This document shows, in pieces, positions 6,512 through 14,845 of a stretch of DNA of 64,000 bases. Made by a program: the position numbers and the translations under genes. The notes below the pieces were generated by a model. That model searched no databases. It was not told the origin of the DNA and worked only from the letters and a program-made list of their open reading frames with translations. Position 1 is the first letter of the stretch. Each line of letters begins with the position of its first letter. This DNA comes from SSC4 sp964642445 (GTDB taxonomy: Bacteria; Chloroflexota; Anaerolineae; SSC4; Amarolineaceae), in the NCBI GenBank assembly GCA_964642445.1, contig CAZXQZ010000001.1, positions 5,001-69,000 of the forward strand, written 5' to 3'.

Positions 6512-9019
6512 ATGCCAGAATACCTTGCACCCGGAGTCTACGTGGAAGAGGTGCCTTCGGGGAACAAACCCATCGAAGGCGTGAGTACGAGCACCGCCGG
6601 CATGGTGGGGGTGACGCAGCGTGGGCCGGTCAACGACCCCACGCTGGTGACCAGTTTTGCCGACTTCACGCGTCGATTTGGCGGCTACCTGGATCACCGT
6701 ATCTTCACCAACCAGCGCGATGCCCTGCCCTATGCCGCCGAAGGCTTTTTTGTCAACGGCGGTCAGCGCCTGTACGTGACCCGCATCGTCGGCGACAACG
6801 CCACGTTTGCCAGTGTCGATCTGTACGGCGAGCCACGGACCAACGGCGCCACCACCAGTCTCACGGCGCGTGTGGCGGCCGGCGCAGATACCCTGCTGCT
6901 CAACAGCGGCACCAACATCGCCAGCGGTGACATCCTGCTGCTGCTCGACGGCACCCGCTCGGAATACGTGCAGGCGCAGAGCGCACCGGTCACCACCGGC
7001 GTGCGCCTGTTTAGCCAGCTGCGCAGCGCCCAGGCCGCCGCCGCGGCCGTCGTCCAGCAGGTCATCACCCTCAGCGGGCTGCCGGCCGACGACTTCACGG
7101 CCAACGTCACCGGTGCCATGACCGCTGGCGGTGGTCTGGCCCTCAACGCGGCCGCTGCGGCCGCGATGGTCGCCGGTGACATCCTGCGCCTGCGCGACAC
7201 GGTGGATACTAGCCGTACCGAATTCGTGACGATCGCCACCACCGGCACGACGAACGTGGTGGAACCCGGTTTGTTGTTCGCCCACCCGCAGGCGACTACC
7301 GAGGTCCTGCGGGTCACCGCGGCGGCGGGTGGGGCTTCGACCACGCTTTCCACCGCAGGACAAGTGGCTGACTTCGTGCTGGCGCTCGCCGCGACGGCCG
7401 GTTTCAGCGACAACGACGTCATTCGTGTCGGTGCGGGTGCTACGGCCGAGTATCACGTCCTACGCAACATCGTTTCGTCGCTCTCCATCGTCACCACGCC
7501 GGCGCAGCAGATTCACACCGCCGGCACGGCGGTTATCAAGCAGGTGCCGCTGGTGCGTATTCACGCCCGGCACCAGGGCCAGTGGGGCAACAACCTGCGG
7601 ATCAACGTGCGCTCGGCCAGCACGCTGAATACGACGGTCACCCAGGCGGCGGCGCAGAACGATTCGCCGATCAAGCTGGGAGCTGTGTTTGGCCTGGCCG
7701 CCGGCAGCGTACTGGACGTGACCCGCGGCAGCACCGCCATCCTGCGCCAGCGCGTAACGGGCGCCAACCCGGCGACCAACGAGGTCGATCTGGCTGGCGG
7801 CGCCGCGGCGGCCCTGCTGGTCAACGACACCGCCAGCTCGGTTGAGTACGACCTGATCATCGAGCATCTCAACGCCGAGGGCAAGGTCACCGAAAGTGAA
7901 GCCTTCCTCGGCCTGGGCATCGATCCCGAACACAACCGCTATGCGCCCAAGATCGTCGGCGCGTTCGACCGCGCGGCTGGCACGCCCGCGCGGGCCGGCG
8001 AATCGGAGCTGATCCGTGTCTCTGACCTGACGCGCAACGACAACGGGACCGACATCGCCGGGGCGGCAGCCCTGCGCCTCAGCCTGCCCGAGACGCGCGT
8101 CTCCCGTCGCCTGATCAATGGCAGCGACGACCTGGCCACGATCGATGCCAGCGCCTACATCGGCACGCCGGCGGTCGATCCGGAAGACCGCACCGGCATC
8201 TACGCCCTGGAGAACATCGACGACATCAGCCTCGTCGCCGTGCCAGGCCAGACCGACCAGGACATCCAGAACGCCGTCGTCAACCACTGCACGGCGATGC
8301 GCTATCGTTTTGCGATCCTCGACGCACGGCCCAACGCACGGCTCAAGGACGTGCAGGACCAGCGCCAGCTGTACGACACAACCTATGCCGCGCTGTACTA
8401 CCCCTGGCTGGTCATCGGTGATGCCTTCGGGCGCAACGGTGACGTGCGTTACATTCCACCGAGCGGCCACGTGACTGGTATCTTCGCCCGCAGCGACGTG
8501 CAGCGTGGGGTGCACAAAGCGCCAGCCAACGAAGTGGTGCTCGGCGTGCGTGACCTGCAGGTGCGCCTGACCAAGGGTGAGCAGGATATCCTCAACCCGC
8601 GGCACGTCAACTGTCTGCGCGATTTCCGTGACCTCAACCGCGGCCTGCGCGTCTGGGGAGCACGTACGCTGAGCAGTGATCCGGAGTGGAAATACGTCAA
8701 CGTGCGCCGGCTCTTCCTCTTCGTCGAGAAGTCCATCGAGCGCGGCACCCAGTTTGCCGTCTTCGAGCCCAACGCCGAGCCGCTGTGGGCCACGATCAAC
8801 CGCAGCCTGTCCAACTTTCTGACCGCCGTGTGGAAGAGCGGTGCCCTGGAAGGGGTCAAGCCCGAGGAGGCCTTCTTCGTCAAGGTGGACCGCAGCACCA
8901 TGACGCAAAACGACATCGACAACGGCCGCCTGATCATCCTGGTGGGCATTGCACCCGTCAAGCCGGCCGAATTTGTCATCTTCCGCATCAGCCAAAAGAC
9001 ACGCGAAGCGACCGCGTAG
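6512..9019 (+). CDS. Contractile tail sheath protein 1, with a large beta-module insertion
   Basis: The ends are typical phage/eCIS sheath: MPEYLAPGVYVEEVPSGNKP, GVTQRGPVND, FTRRFGGYLDHRIF and GFFVNGGQRLYVTRI at the start; RFAILDARPN, YYPWLVIGDAFGRN, RSDVQRGVHKAPANE, GARTLSSDPEWKYVNVRRLF and a PAEFVIFRISQ last strand at the end. At 835 residues it is far longer than the roughly 350-500 of simple sheaths. Residues about 110-350 hold Ala/Gly/Thr-rich beta modules that repeat a LxxGDILxLxDG...E pattern (see findings). AAAGGAG precedes the ATG. Sheath polymers contract to drive the inner tube outward. Confidence 0.93.
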   Translation: MPEYLAPGVYVEEVPSGNKPIEGVSTSTAGMVGVTQRGPVNDPTLVTSFADFTRRFGGYLDHRIFTNQRDALPYAAEGFFVNGGQRLYVTRIVGDNATFASVDLYGEPRTNGATTSLTARVAAGADTLLLNSGTNIASGDILLLLDGTRSEYVQAQSAPVTTGVRLFSQLRSAQAAAAAVVQQVITLSGLPADDFTANVTGAMTAGGGLALNAAAAAAMVAGDILRLRDTVDTSRTEFVTIATTGTTNVVEPGLLFAHPQATTEVLRVTAAAGGASTTLSTAGQVADFVLALAATAGFSDNDVIRVGAGATAEYHVLRNIVSSLSIVTTPAQQIHTAGTAVIKQVPLVRIHARHQGQWGNNLRINVRSASTLNTTVTQAAAQNDSPIKLGAVFGLAAGSVLDVTRGSTAILRQRVTGANPATNEVDLAGGAAAALLVNDTASSVEYDLIIEHLNAEGKVTESEAFLGLGIDPEHNRYAPKIVGAFDRAAGTPARAGESELIRVSDLTRNDNGTDIAGAAALRLSLPETRVSRRLINGSDDLATIDASAYIGTPAVDPEDRTGIYALENIDDISLVAVPGQTDQDIQNAVVNHCTAMRYRFAILDARPNARLKDVQDQRQLYDTTYAALYYPWLVIGDAFGRNGDVRYIPPSGHVTGIFARSDVQRGVHKAPANEVVLGVRDLQVRLTKGEQDILNPRHVNCLRDFRDLNRGLRVWGARTLSSDPEWKYVNVRRLFLFVEKSIERGTQFAVFEPNAEPLWATINRSLSNFLTAVWKSGALEGVKPEEAFFVKVDRSTMTQNDIDNGRLIILVGIAPVKPAEFVIFRISQKTREATA

Positions 9020-9036
9020 ACTAGGAGAACCATACC

Positions 9037-9474
9037 ATGGCCACAGGCGATCGACACGATCCCTACGCACAATACAATTTTCTCGTCGAAATTGATGACG
9101 TGGCCCGCGCCGGCTTCACCGAAGTGGGCGGCCTGAGCACCGAGCAGGACGTCGTCGAGTACCGGGTCGGTTCGGATTCGGCGACGGTGCGCAAGCTCCC
9201 AGGTCTGCGCAAGTACGCAAACATCACCCTGAAACGCGGCTTCACCCAGGACAAGGACATCTGGCTCTGGCGCAAGAGCACGATCGACGGGGTGACCCAG
9301 CGGCGGTCGGGCTCGATTGTGCTGCTGGACGAGGCGCGCAACGAGGTGTTGCGCTGGAACTTCGTCGAGGGTTGGATCTGCAAGTGGGAAGGACCGGGGC
9401 TCAACGCCACGACCAACGAGACGGCAATCGAGTCGTTGGAGATTTGTCACGAGGGTTTGGAGTTGGTGGCGTGA
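9037..9474 (+). CDS. Tail tube protein 1 (T4 gp19-like)
   Basis: The 145-residue protein has the gp19/Hcp-like tube pattern: DPYAQYNFLVEIDDVARAGF, EVGGLSTEQDVVEYR, LKRGFTQDKDIWLWRKS, and ESLEICHEGLELV at the end. Rings of such proteins stack into the inner tube that carries cargo. It starts 17 bp after the first sheath gene with AGGAGAA as ribosome-binding site. A second, longer tube protein is encoded at 11624. Confidence 0.93.
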   Translation: MATGDRHDPYAQYNFLVEIDDVARAGFTEVGGLSTEQDVVEYRVGSDSATVRKLPGLRKYANITLKRGFTQDKDIWLWRKSTIDGVTQRRSGSIVLLDEARNEVLRWNFVEGWICKWEGPGLNATTNETAIESLEICHEGLELVA

Positions 9475-9487
9475 TGAGGGGAGAACC

Positions 9488-11620
9488 ATGGCGCTGACGC
9501 CGGGCGTCTATTTCGAACAGGTTGACCGGGCACGGCCGGCCATTGGGCCACTGCGCACCGACATCGCAGGCTTCGTCGGTTACACCGAACGCGGCCCACT
9601 CCTGGCACCGGTGAAGATCAGCAGCTGGCGCCAGTTCGGCGGCACGTTTGGTGATCCGCTGGCCGCCGGCTACCTGGCAGAAGCGGTGCGTGGCTTTTTT
9701 GCCAACGGCGGCGCCGCCTGTTACGTCACGCGCGTCGCCAGTCAGTCCGGTGCCAACGGCGCGCGCGCAGCGGCCACGAGTCTGGTCGACACAACGCCGA
9801 GCCAGCAGATCGCGCTGCTGCTGTGGGCCAGCCACGGCACCCTGCTGGACCCGGTTACCCAGGAGCCGCAGGTGGTTGATGGCCGCCCGCTGGGTTACGA
9901 CTCACCAGGTGCGTGGGGCAACCGGTTGGCGGTGTCGCTCTACCCGGCCGGCCTGGGCAGCACCACGACCCGCGCTGGCGTGACGCAGCCCGTCGATGGC
10001 AGCGCAAGCCTGGTCGACAGCCTGAGCGGCTTCGAGACGGGCAGCATCGTGCGTCTCAGCCAGGCCGGCTTCGTGGCACCGGCGCTGCGGCGTGTCGAGG
10101 GCATCGATCCCTACCAGCTGGCGCTGGCCTGGAACGAGCCTTTGACGGGGCTGGGCCTCGACTTCACCGCACCGATTCACCTGGAAAGTGTCGAGTTCAC
10201 CCTGCTCGTACTCCTGGATGGCCAGGTGGTCGAGCAGCAGCGTGACCTCAGCCTCTCCGCAGCACACAGCCGCTACGTGGTGAGCATCCTGCAGTCTGCC
10301 AGCCACTATCTCGATGCGGCGGGGGCGGTCAGCCCCGCTGCGCTGCTCGACCCGGCCCGCTGGCCGGCCGCCGTGGAACGGCAGCCGCTGACAGGTGGCC
10401 GTGATGGATTGGCCGGGGTGCGACCGGCCGATTTCCTGGCGGGCCTGGATGCCCTGGCGCGCGTCGATGAAGTGAGTCTGCTGGCCGCACCGGACGTGGT
10501 GCTCGTGGCCACCTCACCCTTGCCAGCACCGGGGCGCACTCTGCCGCCGCAGTGTACCGACATGCACCCACCCCAGGGACGGCTGTTCGGCCAGGCGATC
10601 GAGCTTACGGAAGCGGGCACATTACCGGTTGCCGGCGTCACCGTCGCGGCGGTTAACACCGCGGCGACCCCGGTGGTAACGGCGGGTGACGGCAGTTTCG
10701 CACTACAAAACCTGCCCGTCGGCCTGGTCACGCTGCGGCTGCACAAGGACGGTTATCACCCGCTGGAAACCACGGTCGAGGCACGGCTCAACCCGGCCGC
10801 CCAGCCGATCCAGTTCCAGCTCTCACCGGTTTCGCAGCCGCCGGCCTTCAGCCTGGACGAGATCTTCGACATCCAGGCGGCGATGACCCGGCAAGGTCAA
10901 GCCGGGCTGTACCGGGTGGCGCTGCTCGACCCGCCCCCAGCTATGGTCAGCCTGGAAAAGATCCAGACCTGGCGCCGGCGCTTCGATTCCGCGTATGCCG
11001 CGCTGTACTACCCGTGGCTGTACGTGCAGAACAACGGCGGAGGGCTGCGCGCGGTGCCGCCGAGTGGGCACGTTGCCGGCCTGATTGCCCGCACCGACTT
11101 GCTGCAGGGTGTGCACCGCGCACCGGCCAACTTCGTGGTCGATGGCGTCAAGGGCCTCACCGCGGTTGTCGATGACGTTCAGCAAGGCATTCTCAATCCG
11201 CTGGGCATCAACTGCCTGCGCGTGCTGCCGGGGCGGGGTATCCGGGTGTTTGGCGCACGCACGCTCAGCAGCGACCCGGAATGGCGCTTCCTGAACGTGC
11301 GCCGCCTGCTGCTCATGATCGAAGAGGCCATCGAAGATGCCAACCAATGGGCCGTCTTCGAGCCGAACAACGAGATCCTGCGCCACGCCCTGACCTACAG
11401 CCTGAGCAGTTTTTTGCTCGGCTTGTGGCAGCGCGGCGCCCTGGCGGGCAGCACGCCGGCCGCGGCCTTCCAGGTCAAGTGCGACAACGACAACAACCCA
11501 CCCGGCATTGTCGACACGGGTCAGGTGGTGGCCGAGATCGGCGTGGCCCCTACCGTGCCGTTCGAGTTCATTACCTTTCGCCTGGGACGCACGGTCGATG
11601 CCGTGCAGATCACGGAGTAG
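9488..11620 (+). CDS. Contractile tail sheath protein 2, with an inserted carboxypeptidase-regulatory domain
   Basis: The 710-residue sheath protein has the N-terminus MALTPGVYFEQVDRARPAIG, GYTERGPLLAP and GGTFGDPLAAGYLAEAV, and the conserved C-terminal half YYPWLYVQNNGGG, GLIARTDLLQGVHRAPAN, GARTLSSDPEWRFLNVRRL, IEDANQWAVFEPNNE and FEFITFRLGR. Residues about 360-445, between sheath domains, form a complete carboxypeptidase-regulatory-like module (GRLFGQAIEL, PVAGVTVAAVN, TAGDGSFALQNLPVGLVTL, KDGYHPLE). The ATG at 9488 follows GGGGAGAACC and gives the family N-terminus. PVC- and Afp-like systems commonly carry more than one sheath gene. Confidence 0.92.
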   Translation: MALTPGVYFEQVDRARPAIGPLRTDIAGFVGYTERGPLLAPVKISSWRQFGGTFGDPLAAGYLAEAVRGFFANGGAACYVTRVASQSGANGARAAATSLVDTTPSQQIALLLWASHGTLLDPVTQEPQVVDGRPLGYDSPGAWGNRLAVSLYPAGLGSTTTRAGVTQPVDGSASLVDSLSGFETGSIVRLSQAGFVAPALRRVEGIDPYQLALAWNEPLTGLGLDFTAPIHLESVEFTLLVLLDGQVVEQQRDLSLSAAHSRYVVSILQSASHYLDAAGAVSPAALLDPARWPAAVERQPLTGGRDGLAGVRPADFLAGLDALARVDEVSLLAAPDVVLVATSPLPAPGRTLPPQCTDMHPPQGRLFGQAIELTEAGTLPVAGVTVAAVNTAATPVVTAGDGSFALQNLPVGLVTLRLHKDGYHPLETTVEARLNPAAQPIQFQLSPVSQPPAFSLDEIFDIQAAMTRQGQAGLYRVALLDPPPAMVSLEKIQTWRRRFDSAYAALYYPWLYVQNNGGGLRAVPPSGHVAGLIARTDLLQGVHRAPANFVVDGVKGLTAVVDDVQQGILNPLGINCLRVLPGRGIRVFGARTLSSDPEWRFLNVRRLLLMIEEAIEDANQWAVFEPNNEILRHALTYSLSSFLLGLWQRGALAGSTPAAAFQVKCDNDNNPPGIVDTGQVVAEIGVAPTVPFEFITFRLGRTVDAVQITE

Positions 11621-11623
11621 ACC

Positions 11624-12139
11624 ATGGACATCCCACGGTTCGACCCGCTGCCCGCGTTCAACTTCCTGATCACGTTGCTGGACACCAGCAGCACGTTCGG
11701 TGCCCTGGCCGGCGCGGCCGGCCTGGTGATGGGGGGCTTCAGCGAATGCAGCGGTCTGGAATCGACGATGGAGACGCGGCAGTACCTGGAAGGCGGCGTC
11801 AACGACCGTGTGCATCAGTTTCCCACCCGTTTCAGCTTTACGAACATCATCCTGAAGCGCGGCGTGGGCTTTGGTGAGGACCTGTGGCTGTGGCACCAGG
11901 AGTACCTGGACGGCAAAGGCAAACGGCGCGATGGTATCATTATTCTGCAAAACGACCTCAAGGTGCCGATCAAGGTGTGGACGTTCTCGCGCGGTCTGCC
12001 CATCAAGTGGACGGGGCCGTCGCTCAATGCCCAAGCCAGTGCTGTGGCCATCGAAACGCTCGAAATCGCCCACGAACGGCTGACCCTGGCCGCGTCGCCG
12101 GGGCTGTTTTTGGATCAGTTGAAGAGCAAGATTTTTTGA
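11624..12139 (+). CDS. Tail tube protein 2 (T4 gp19-like)
   Basis: The 171-residue tube relative has DPLPAFNFLITLLDTSS, GGFSECSGLESTMETRQYLE, FTNIILKRGVGFGEDLWLWH and AIETLEIAHERLTLAAS. Compared with the first tube protein it has an extra N-terminal loop and a hydrophobic tail ending in LKSKIF. In PVC-like particles a second tube-like protein forms the adaptor between tube and baseplate hub; that role here is an inference from order and size. It starts 3 bp after sheath 2 and is followed by a long palindrome. Confidence 0.9.
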   Translation: MDIPRFDPLPAFNFLITLLDTSSTFGALAGAAGLVMGGFSECSGLESTMETRQYLEGGVNDRVHQFPTRFSFTNIILKRGVGFGEDLWLWHQEYLDGKGKRRDGIIILQNDLKVPIKVWTFSRGLPIKWTGPSLNAQASAVAIETLEIAHERLTLAASPGLFLDQLKSKIF

Positions 12140-12144
12140 ACGTA

Positions 12145-12210
12145 ACGTCCCCGGCACGGTCCAGACGGTGTTTGGCCGGCGAGGGTGTGGGCGGACCGTG
12201 CCGGGGACGT
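12145..12210. repeat. 18-bp perfect inverted repeat inside the eCIS operon
   Basis: Arms 12145-12162 (begin acgtccccggc) and 12193-12210 are exact reverse complements, separated by 30 nt. There is no T run. The hairpin lies between the sheath/tube genes and the hub/baseplate genes and could protect upstream mRNA or attenuate downstream transcription. Confidence 0.8.
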
Positions 12211-12231
12211 CAAGCCAGTGAGGCAATCCCA

Positions 12232-12417
12232 ATGGACGTACAAATACAAGAACTAACCAGCAACGTACGCGTCACCGATGCCCGGGCGATGCTCACGCCG
12301 GAGGTGCTGCGCCAGATCGTGGAGGCGGTCACGATCCACCTCCAGGCGCAGGAGCGCGAGCGTAAGGCGCGTGAGGCCGACACCAAAATCGAGCGGCGCG
12401 CGGCCGAGCTGGACTGA
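12232..12417 (+). CDS. Small DUF5908-like eCIS protein
   Basis: The 61-residue protein starts MDVQIQELTSNVRVTDARAM and ends in a highly charged amphipathic helix (HLQAQERERKAREADTKIER). The short VxIxEL start followed by a charged helix, plus its place between tube and LysM hub genes, fits the DUF5908 proteins of contractile injection operons, whose role is not established. The ATG at 12232 lies 21 bp after the long palindrome, and 8 bp separate it from the next gene. Confidence 0.66.
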   Translation: MDVQIQELTSNVRVTDARAMLTPEVLRQIVEAVTIHLQAQERERKAREADTKIERRAAELD

Positions 12418-12425
12418 GGACTGCC

Positions 12426-13112
12426 ATGGCCAAGATGACCTTTCAGCGCCTCGGTCTCGACAAACGCCCCACCGGCGAGCCGTTCGAGGTGCAGTTCAAT
12501 CCGACGCAGTACGCGCTCAACAAAGGTGCGCAGTTTGCCGAGGTCGCCATTCCGGGCCTGGACAGCCCGCTCCTGCAGTTCGTGCGCGGCGATACGGAGA
12601 AGCTAACCCTCGAGCTCTTCTTCGACACGACCGACGACGGCATGGGCGCGGGTGCGACCCCGGTGACGACAAAAGTCGATCCGTTCTACCGGCTGGTCAA
12701 AATCGACGGCGAGCTGCACGCACCGCCCATCGTGCGCATCACCTGGGGCGAGCACTTTCCGGGTATGACCACCAACGAGAGCGACCGCCCTATCCCGGCG
12801 CTCGACTGCGTGGTCGACAGCGTCAACCGCGAGTTCTCGCTGTTCAACGCCGACGGCATCCCGCTGCGCGCCACGGTGACGATTTCGCTGCGCGAGTACA
12901 AAACGCTCGAAGAACAGCTGCAAGCGCTGAACCTGCAGTCGGCCGACCACACGCGCGTGCACGTCGTGCGTGATGGCGAATCCCTGCCGCAGATTGCCTA
13001 TGCGGCCTACCAGGACAGCCGCCGCTGGCGCGTGATCGCCAGCCATAACCACATCGTCAACCCGCGCCGGCTGGCACCCGGCACGGTGCTGGAGCTGCCA
13101 CCGACGACGTAA
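12426..13112 (+). CDS. LysM-containing baseplate/hub protein (Pvc7-like)
   Basis: The 228-residue protein has a beta-rich N-terminal part common to CIS hub adaptors (FEVQFNPTQYALNKGAQFAE, LQFVRGDTEKLTLELFFDTT, IVRITWGEHFPG, LREYKTLEEQL). It closes with a LysM fold (HVVRDGESLPQIAYAAYQDS, WRVIASHNHIVNPRRLAPGT). In phage and eCIS baseplates such proteins clamp the hub rather than bind wall glycan, although LysM domains elsewhere bind peptidoglycan. It lies 8 bp after the DUF5908-like gene and 10 bp before the gpD-like hub. Confidence 0.88.
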   Translation: MAKMTFQRLGLDKRPTGEPFEVQFNPTQYALNKGAQFAEVAIPGLDSPLLQFVRGDTEKLTLELFFDTTDDGMGAGATPVTTKVDPFYRLVKIDGELHAPPIVRITWGEHFPGMTTNESDRPIPALDCVVDSVNREFSLFNADGIPLRATVTISLREYKTLEEQLQALNLQSADHTRVHVVRDGESLPQIAYAAYQDSRRWRVIASHNHIVNPRRLAPGTVLELPPTT

Positions 13113-13122
13113 CGGACCGATC

Positions 13123-14292
13123 ATGCCAACGACACCGATCTACACGAACCAGAATTTTTACGCCCCACGCTTCGAGATCAAGCTGCGCGGCCAGAACTTG
13201 AGCCGCGCCGTGATCCGTGACGTGCTGGACGTGAGTTATACCGACAGCCTGGAACGGCTCGATTCCTTTGAATTTACCCTGCACGATTGGGACCCCGTGC
13301 TGCGCGTGCCCAAGTACAGCAGCCCGTACGACGAAAATGGCCAGCTGCGCAAGCTGCCCGACAACAGCCCCGTGCCCAACTTCGACCCCGGCGCCCAGGT
13401 GGAGTTGCGTATGGGCTACTACGGTGCCGACGAGCCGCGCCTGATGATGACTGGCCAGGTGGTATCGCTGACGCCGAATTTCCCCAACAGCGGCACCCCC
13501 ACCCTGCGCGTGCGTGCCTTGAGCCTGCTCTACACCTTGCAGCGCAAACAGCAGGTGCTGCCCTTCGAGAACAAAAAACCGAGCGAAATCGCCGAAAGCA
13601 TCGCCGCCGACCTGAATATCGCCATCGAGATCCCGGCCGGGCAGAAGGCCGAAGAAAGCGCCCAACCCTACGTCATGGTCAACAACGAATACCCGATCAT
13701 TTTTCTGTTGGGGCAGGCCCGCCGCCTTGGTTATGACCTGTACGTCAAGCTCCCCGAGGACGACGGCGACCCGCTGCTCTTTTTTGGCCGCACCCCCACC
13801 AGCCAGACCACCTACGAGATCACCTGGGGCAAGTCGCTGATCCAGTTTTCACCCACGCTCAAAACCAAGGGCCAGGTGTCGAAAGTTGTCGTGCGTGGCT
13901 GGAACCCGCTGGCACAGGGCGCCGACCGCGCAATCACCGGCGAAGCGACTCTGCAGGACCTGAATCCCAGCCTGCCCGACCCCCAGCTGCTGTCGAGCAT
14001 CGACCAGGCCCTGGCCGAAACGCACGAAGTGGTGGTCGACGATCCGATCGAAACCGAAGCCGAGGCCAACGAGAAAGCACGCGGTATCCTGGCCGACAAG
14101 CTCAAGGACCTTATTACCGGTCGCGGCTCCACCGTGGGGCTGCCCGACCTGCGGGCCGGCCGGGTTGTGGTGATCAATGGTCTGGGTGCACGCTACAACG
14201 GGCGCTACCTGGTGACCGAAAGCACACACAAAATCAGCGGTGCCGGTTACACCACCGAGTTCAACGCCCGCCTGGAAGGACCTGCGACATGA
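13123..14292 (+). CDS. Phage late-control gpD/VgrG-like hub protein
   Basis: The 389-residue protein matches gpD/gp27-type hubs: FEIKLRGQNLSRAVIRDVLD, DSLERLDSFEFTLHDWDP, GAQVELRMGYYGAD, RVRALSLLYTLQRKQ, FENKKPSEIAESIAADLNI and GYDLYVKLPEDDGDPLLFFG. The conserved tail has GSTVGLPDLRAGRVVVINGL and YLVTESTHKI. It forms the hub from which the tube starts and to which the spike attaches. Its stop codon overlaps the next start (ATGA at 14289-14292), so hub and spike are translationally coupled. In PVC these two functions are fused in one VgrG protein; here they are split. Confidence 0.92.
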   Translation: MPTTPIYTNQNFYAPRFEIKLRGQNLSRAVIRDVLDVSYTDSLERLDSFEFTLHDWDPVLRVPKYSSPYDENGQLRKLPDNSPVPNFDPGAQVELRMGYYGADEPRLMMTGQVVSLTPNFPNSGTPTLRVRALSLLYTLQRKQQVLPFENKKPSEIAESIAADLNIAIEIPAGQKAEESAQPYVMVNNEYPIIFLLGQARRLGYDLYVKLPEDDGDPLLFFGRTPTSQTTYEITWGKSLIQFSPTLKTKGQVSKVVVRGWNPLAQGADRAITGEATLQDLNPSLPDPQLLSSIDQALAETHEVVVDDPIETEAEANEKARGILADKLKDLITGRGSTVGLPDLRAGRVVVINGLGARYNGRYLVTESTHKISGAGYTTEFNARLEGPAT

Positions 14293-14792
14293 CCGAACGC
14301 ATGAAGGGGGTCGTCATCGGTCTCGTAACCGACCTGCAGGACCCGGAGGGCCTGGGCCGCATCCGCGTCGAGTTCCCCTGGCTGTCTGACCAGAACACCA
14401 GCAATTGGGCACGCGTGGCGCGTACCCTGGCCGGGCCGGCCCTGGGTACCTTCTTCCAGCCCGAAGTCGGCGACGAGGCGCTGGTGGCCTTCGAGATGGA
14501 CGACGTGCGCCGGCCCTACATCCTGGGTTACCTGTGGAACGGTGACAATGCGCCGCCGGCGGACGACCCGCAGGTGCGCATGATCCAGACCGTCTCCGGG
14601 CATAAATTGATCTTCGACGATGGCGAAAAACAGATCACCCTCGAAGACGCCAACGGCAACGTTGTCAAGATGACGTCCGACGGTATCACCATCGAGTCGG
14701 CCGGGGACATCATGATCAAAGGCAACAACATTACGATCGAGGCCGCCGCTCAGCTGACGGCCAAGGGCAATCCGATTCATTTGAATCCGTGA
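14289..14792 (+). CDS. Baseplate spike protein gpV/gp5-like (OB fold plus beta-helix start)
   Basis: The first 90 residues form the gpV/gp5 OB fold: MKGVVIGLVTDLQDPEGLGR, VEFPWLSDQ, WARVARTLAGPALGTFF, EVGDEALVAFEMDDVRRPYI and LGYLWNG. A short trimeric beta-helix segment follows with the register KLIFDDGEKQITLEDANGN, GDIMIKGNNITIEA, ending at residue 167. The protein makes the needle base that carries the PAAR-like tip. A 17-bp palindrome lies 7 bp after its stop. Confidence 0.93.
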   Translation: MTERMKGVVIGLVTDLQDPEGLGRIRVEFPWLSDQNTSNWARVARTLAGPALGTFFQPEVGDEALVAFEMDDVRRPYILGYLWNGDNAPPADDPQVRMIQTVSGHKLIFDDGEKQITLEDANGNVVKMTSDGITIESAGDIMIKGNNITIEAAAQLTAKGNPIHLNP

Positions 14793-14798
14793 ACTAAT

Positions 14799-14833
14799 CA
14801 GAGATGCCAACTCTTTAAGAGTTGGCATCTCTG
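14799..14833. repeat. 17-bp perfect palindrome between spike and tip genes
   Basis: Arms 14799-14815 (begin cagagatgcc) and 14817-14833 are exact reverse complements with a one-base centre. There is no following T run. It lies inside the operon and stops 12 bp ahead of the next ATG, so the folded RNA would sit close to that ribosome-binding site. Confidence 0.82.
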
Positions 14834-14845
14834 AGAAGAGGTTCG

